From: Zea mays
Lineage: Eukaryota; Streptophyta; Magnoliopsida; Poales; Poaceae
Assembly: GCF_902167145.1 (NCBI RefSeq)
Contig: NW_023366836.1
Coordinates: 17,234 to 81,233, forward strand
Reading direction: 5' to 3'
DNA length: 64,000 bases
Positions 63,323 through 64,000 of this stretch are shown in pieces. The notes beneath the pieces are model-generated. The model did no database searches. It was not told where the DNA came from and saw nothing but the letters and a program-made list of their open reading frames with translations. Position numbers and translations under genes: made by a program. Within the stretch, counting starts at the first letter, position 1, and every line of letters begins with the position of its first letter.

Positions 63323-64000
63323 CGGAATGAGCGACCATCAGATTGACTTGACTCTTTCTGCTTAACGCATCTGCCACTACGTTCGCTTTGCCTGGATGGT
63401 AATTATCTCCAACTCATAATCTTTGATCAACTCTAACCATCTTCATTGCCTCATGTTCAACTCTGACTGAGTGAATATGTACTTAAGACTCTTGTGGTCT
63501 GTGTAAACATCGCATTTCTGTCCATACAGATAGTGCCTCCATGACTTCAGTGCGTGAACCGCTGCTGCCAACTCTAGATCATGGATTGGGTAATTCTTCT
63601 CATGAACCTTCAGCTGTCGGGATGAGTAAGCCACAACTCTTCCCTCTTGCATCAACACACATCCCAGACCTGTGTAACAAGCATCGCAATACACCGAGAA
63701 GGGCTTGTGCACATCAGGCAAGACTAGGACATGCGTTGTAGTCAACTTCTCTTTCAGCGCTTCAAAGGCCTCTTGGCATTTCTCGGTCCACTTGAACTCA
63801 ACTTTGTTGCCTAGCAACGCTGTCATTGGTTTCGCAATCTTCGAAAAACCCTTCAATGAATCGCCGATAATATCCGGCCATTCCAATGAAGCTCTTGATT
63901 CCTCGAGCATCTGTTGGCGCTTTCCAGTTCAGAATGTCTGCCACTTTCTTCGGATCCACAGCCAATCCTTCCTTGTTGATTATGTGACCCAAGAACAGGA
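63323..64000 (-). pseudogene. pol: RT C-terminus and RNase H of element D (cut by the window end)
   Basis: From the edge: [22 protein letters not shown] and [18 protein letters not shown] (RT thumb/connection), then an extra T near 63850 shifts the frame before [12 protein letters not shown]. RNase [48 protein letters not shown], ending ELNMRQ followed by TGA (probably from CGA) at 63443. A missing base shifts the frame again near 63400 before YHPGK. The catalytic RT box is outside the window. Confidence 0.87.

Larger units (their letters stand above)
58781..64000 (-). mobile_element. Element D: chromovirus on the minus strand, 3' LTR and 3' half of pol in the window
   Basis: Left boundary 58781 (plus-strand TGTCACACCC) is the end of the 3' LTR; 58776-58780 (GCTTA) should be the left TSD copy. 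The LTR is 2978 bp and ends at 61758 next to a PPT. Chromodomain, integrase, RNase H and the RT end follow to the window edge; gag, the 5' LTR and the right TSD lie outside. It inserted in the RT-RNase H region of C. Frameshifts and a stop show that it is inactive. Confidence 0.9.

Noticed and set aside
1..64000. Naming exact maize families (Tekay, Xilon, Gyma, Opie, Ji, Grande, Cinful)
   Set aside because: By eye I can support clades, not families; a library search with LTR sequences would decide.

Overview
This window is intergenic DNA from a large grass genome, most likely maize or a close relative. That placement is an inference from the combination of a Sirevirus with CACCGGACAGTCCGGTG palindromes, Tat-type and long-LTR chromovirus elements, and tight nesting. 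I see no host gene, tRNA, rRNA or CRISPR array. Essentially every base belongs to one of eight LTR retrotransposons, most delimited by exact LTR ends, target-site duplications (TSDs), primer-binding sites (PBS) and polypurine tracts (PPT).

Layout: Element A (plus strand, chromovirus with chromodomain) runs from before base 1 to 43331. Its 3' LTR is cut into three pieces (5226-6531, 21497-22149, 41261-43331) by two insertions. Element B (plus, 6532-21491, TSD CGCCT) is a second, young chromovirus with 4350-bp LTRs. Element S (minus, 22150-41255, TSD CTATT) is a Ty1/copia Sirevirus. S is itself split inside its reverse transcriptase by element G1 (plus, 25290-34963, TSD CCGAC). A appears to sit inside element E (plus, Huck-like, only its 3' end visible, 43332-45766), which sits in the 3' LTR of element C (minus chromovirus, 45767 to past the window). 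C is further broken by G2 (plus, 48084-57571), a diverged relative of G1, and by D (minus chromovirus, 58781 to past the end). Inferred order of insertion: C, then E, then A, then S and B, then G1; G2 and D entered C independently.

Two structures stand out. (1) G1 and G2 form a family without gag: the AP-RT-RNaseH-aRNaseH-INT reading frame starts 42-44 nt after the 5' LTR in both copies. On the opposite strand, between pol and the 3' LTR, both carry a gene-like unit with its own TATA box, two short introns at conserved positions and phase, a basic central region and a C-terminal coiled coil. In G1, pol is fully open and the LTRs differ at about one base, so this gag-less design moved recently. 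(2) The LTRs of all three chromoviruses whose LTR can be read through (A, B, D) contain the same exon-like architecture: a 3' splice site, an acidic exon whose length is a multiple of three, a non-canonical GC 5' splice site (GCAAGC/GCAAGT), a gap of about 1 kb, a second 3' splice site, and an in-phase acidic exon ending in a stop codon.

B also has an intact 289-residue coiled-coil ORF between PBS and gag; A keeps a broken copy. The start codons of this ORF and of both gag genes directly follow splice-acceptor-like CAG sequences, suggesting production from spliced RNAs. Gag and pol of S are open apart from the G1 insertion. The pol genes of A, C, D and G2 are decayed, and B has only two nonsense codons.
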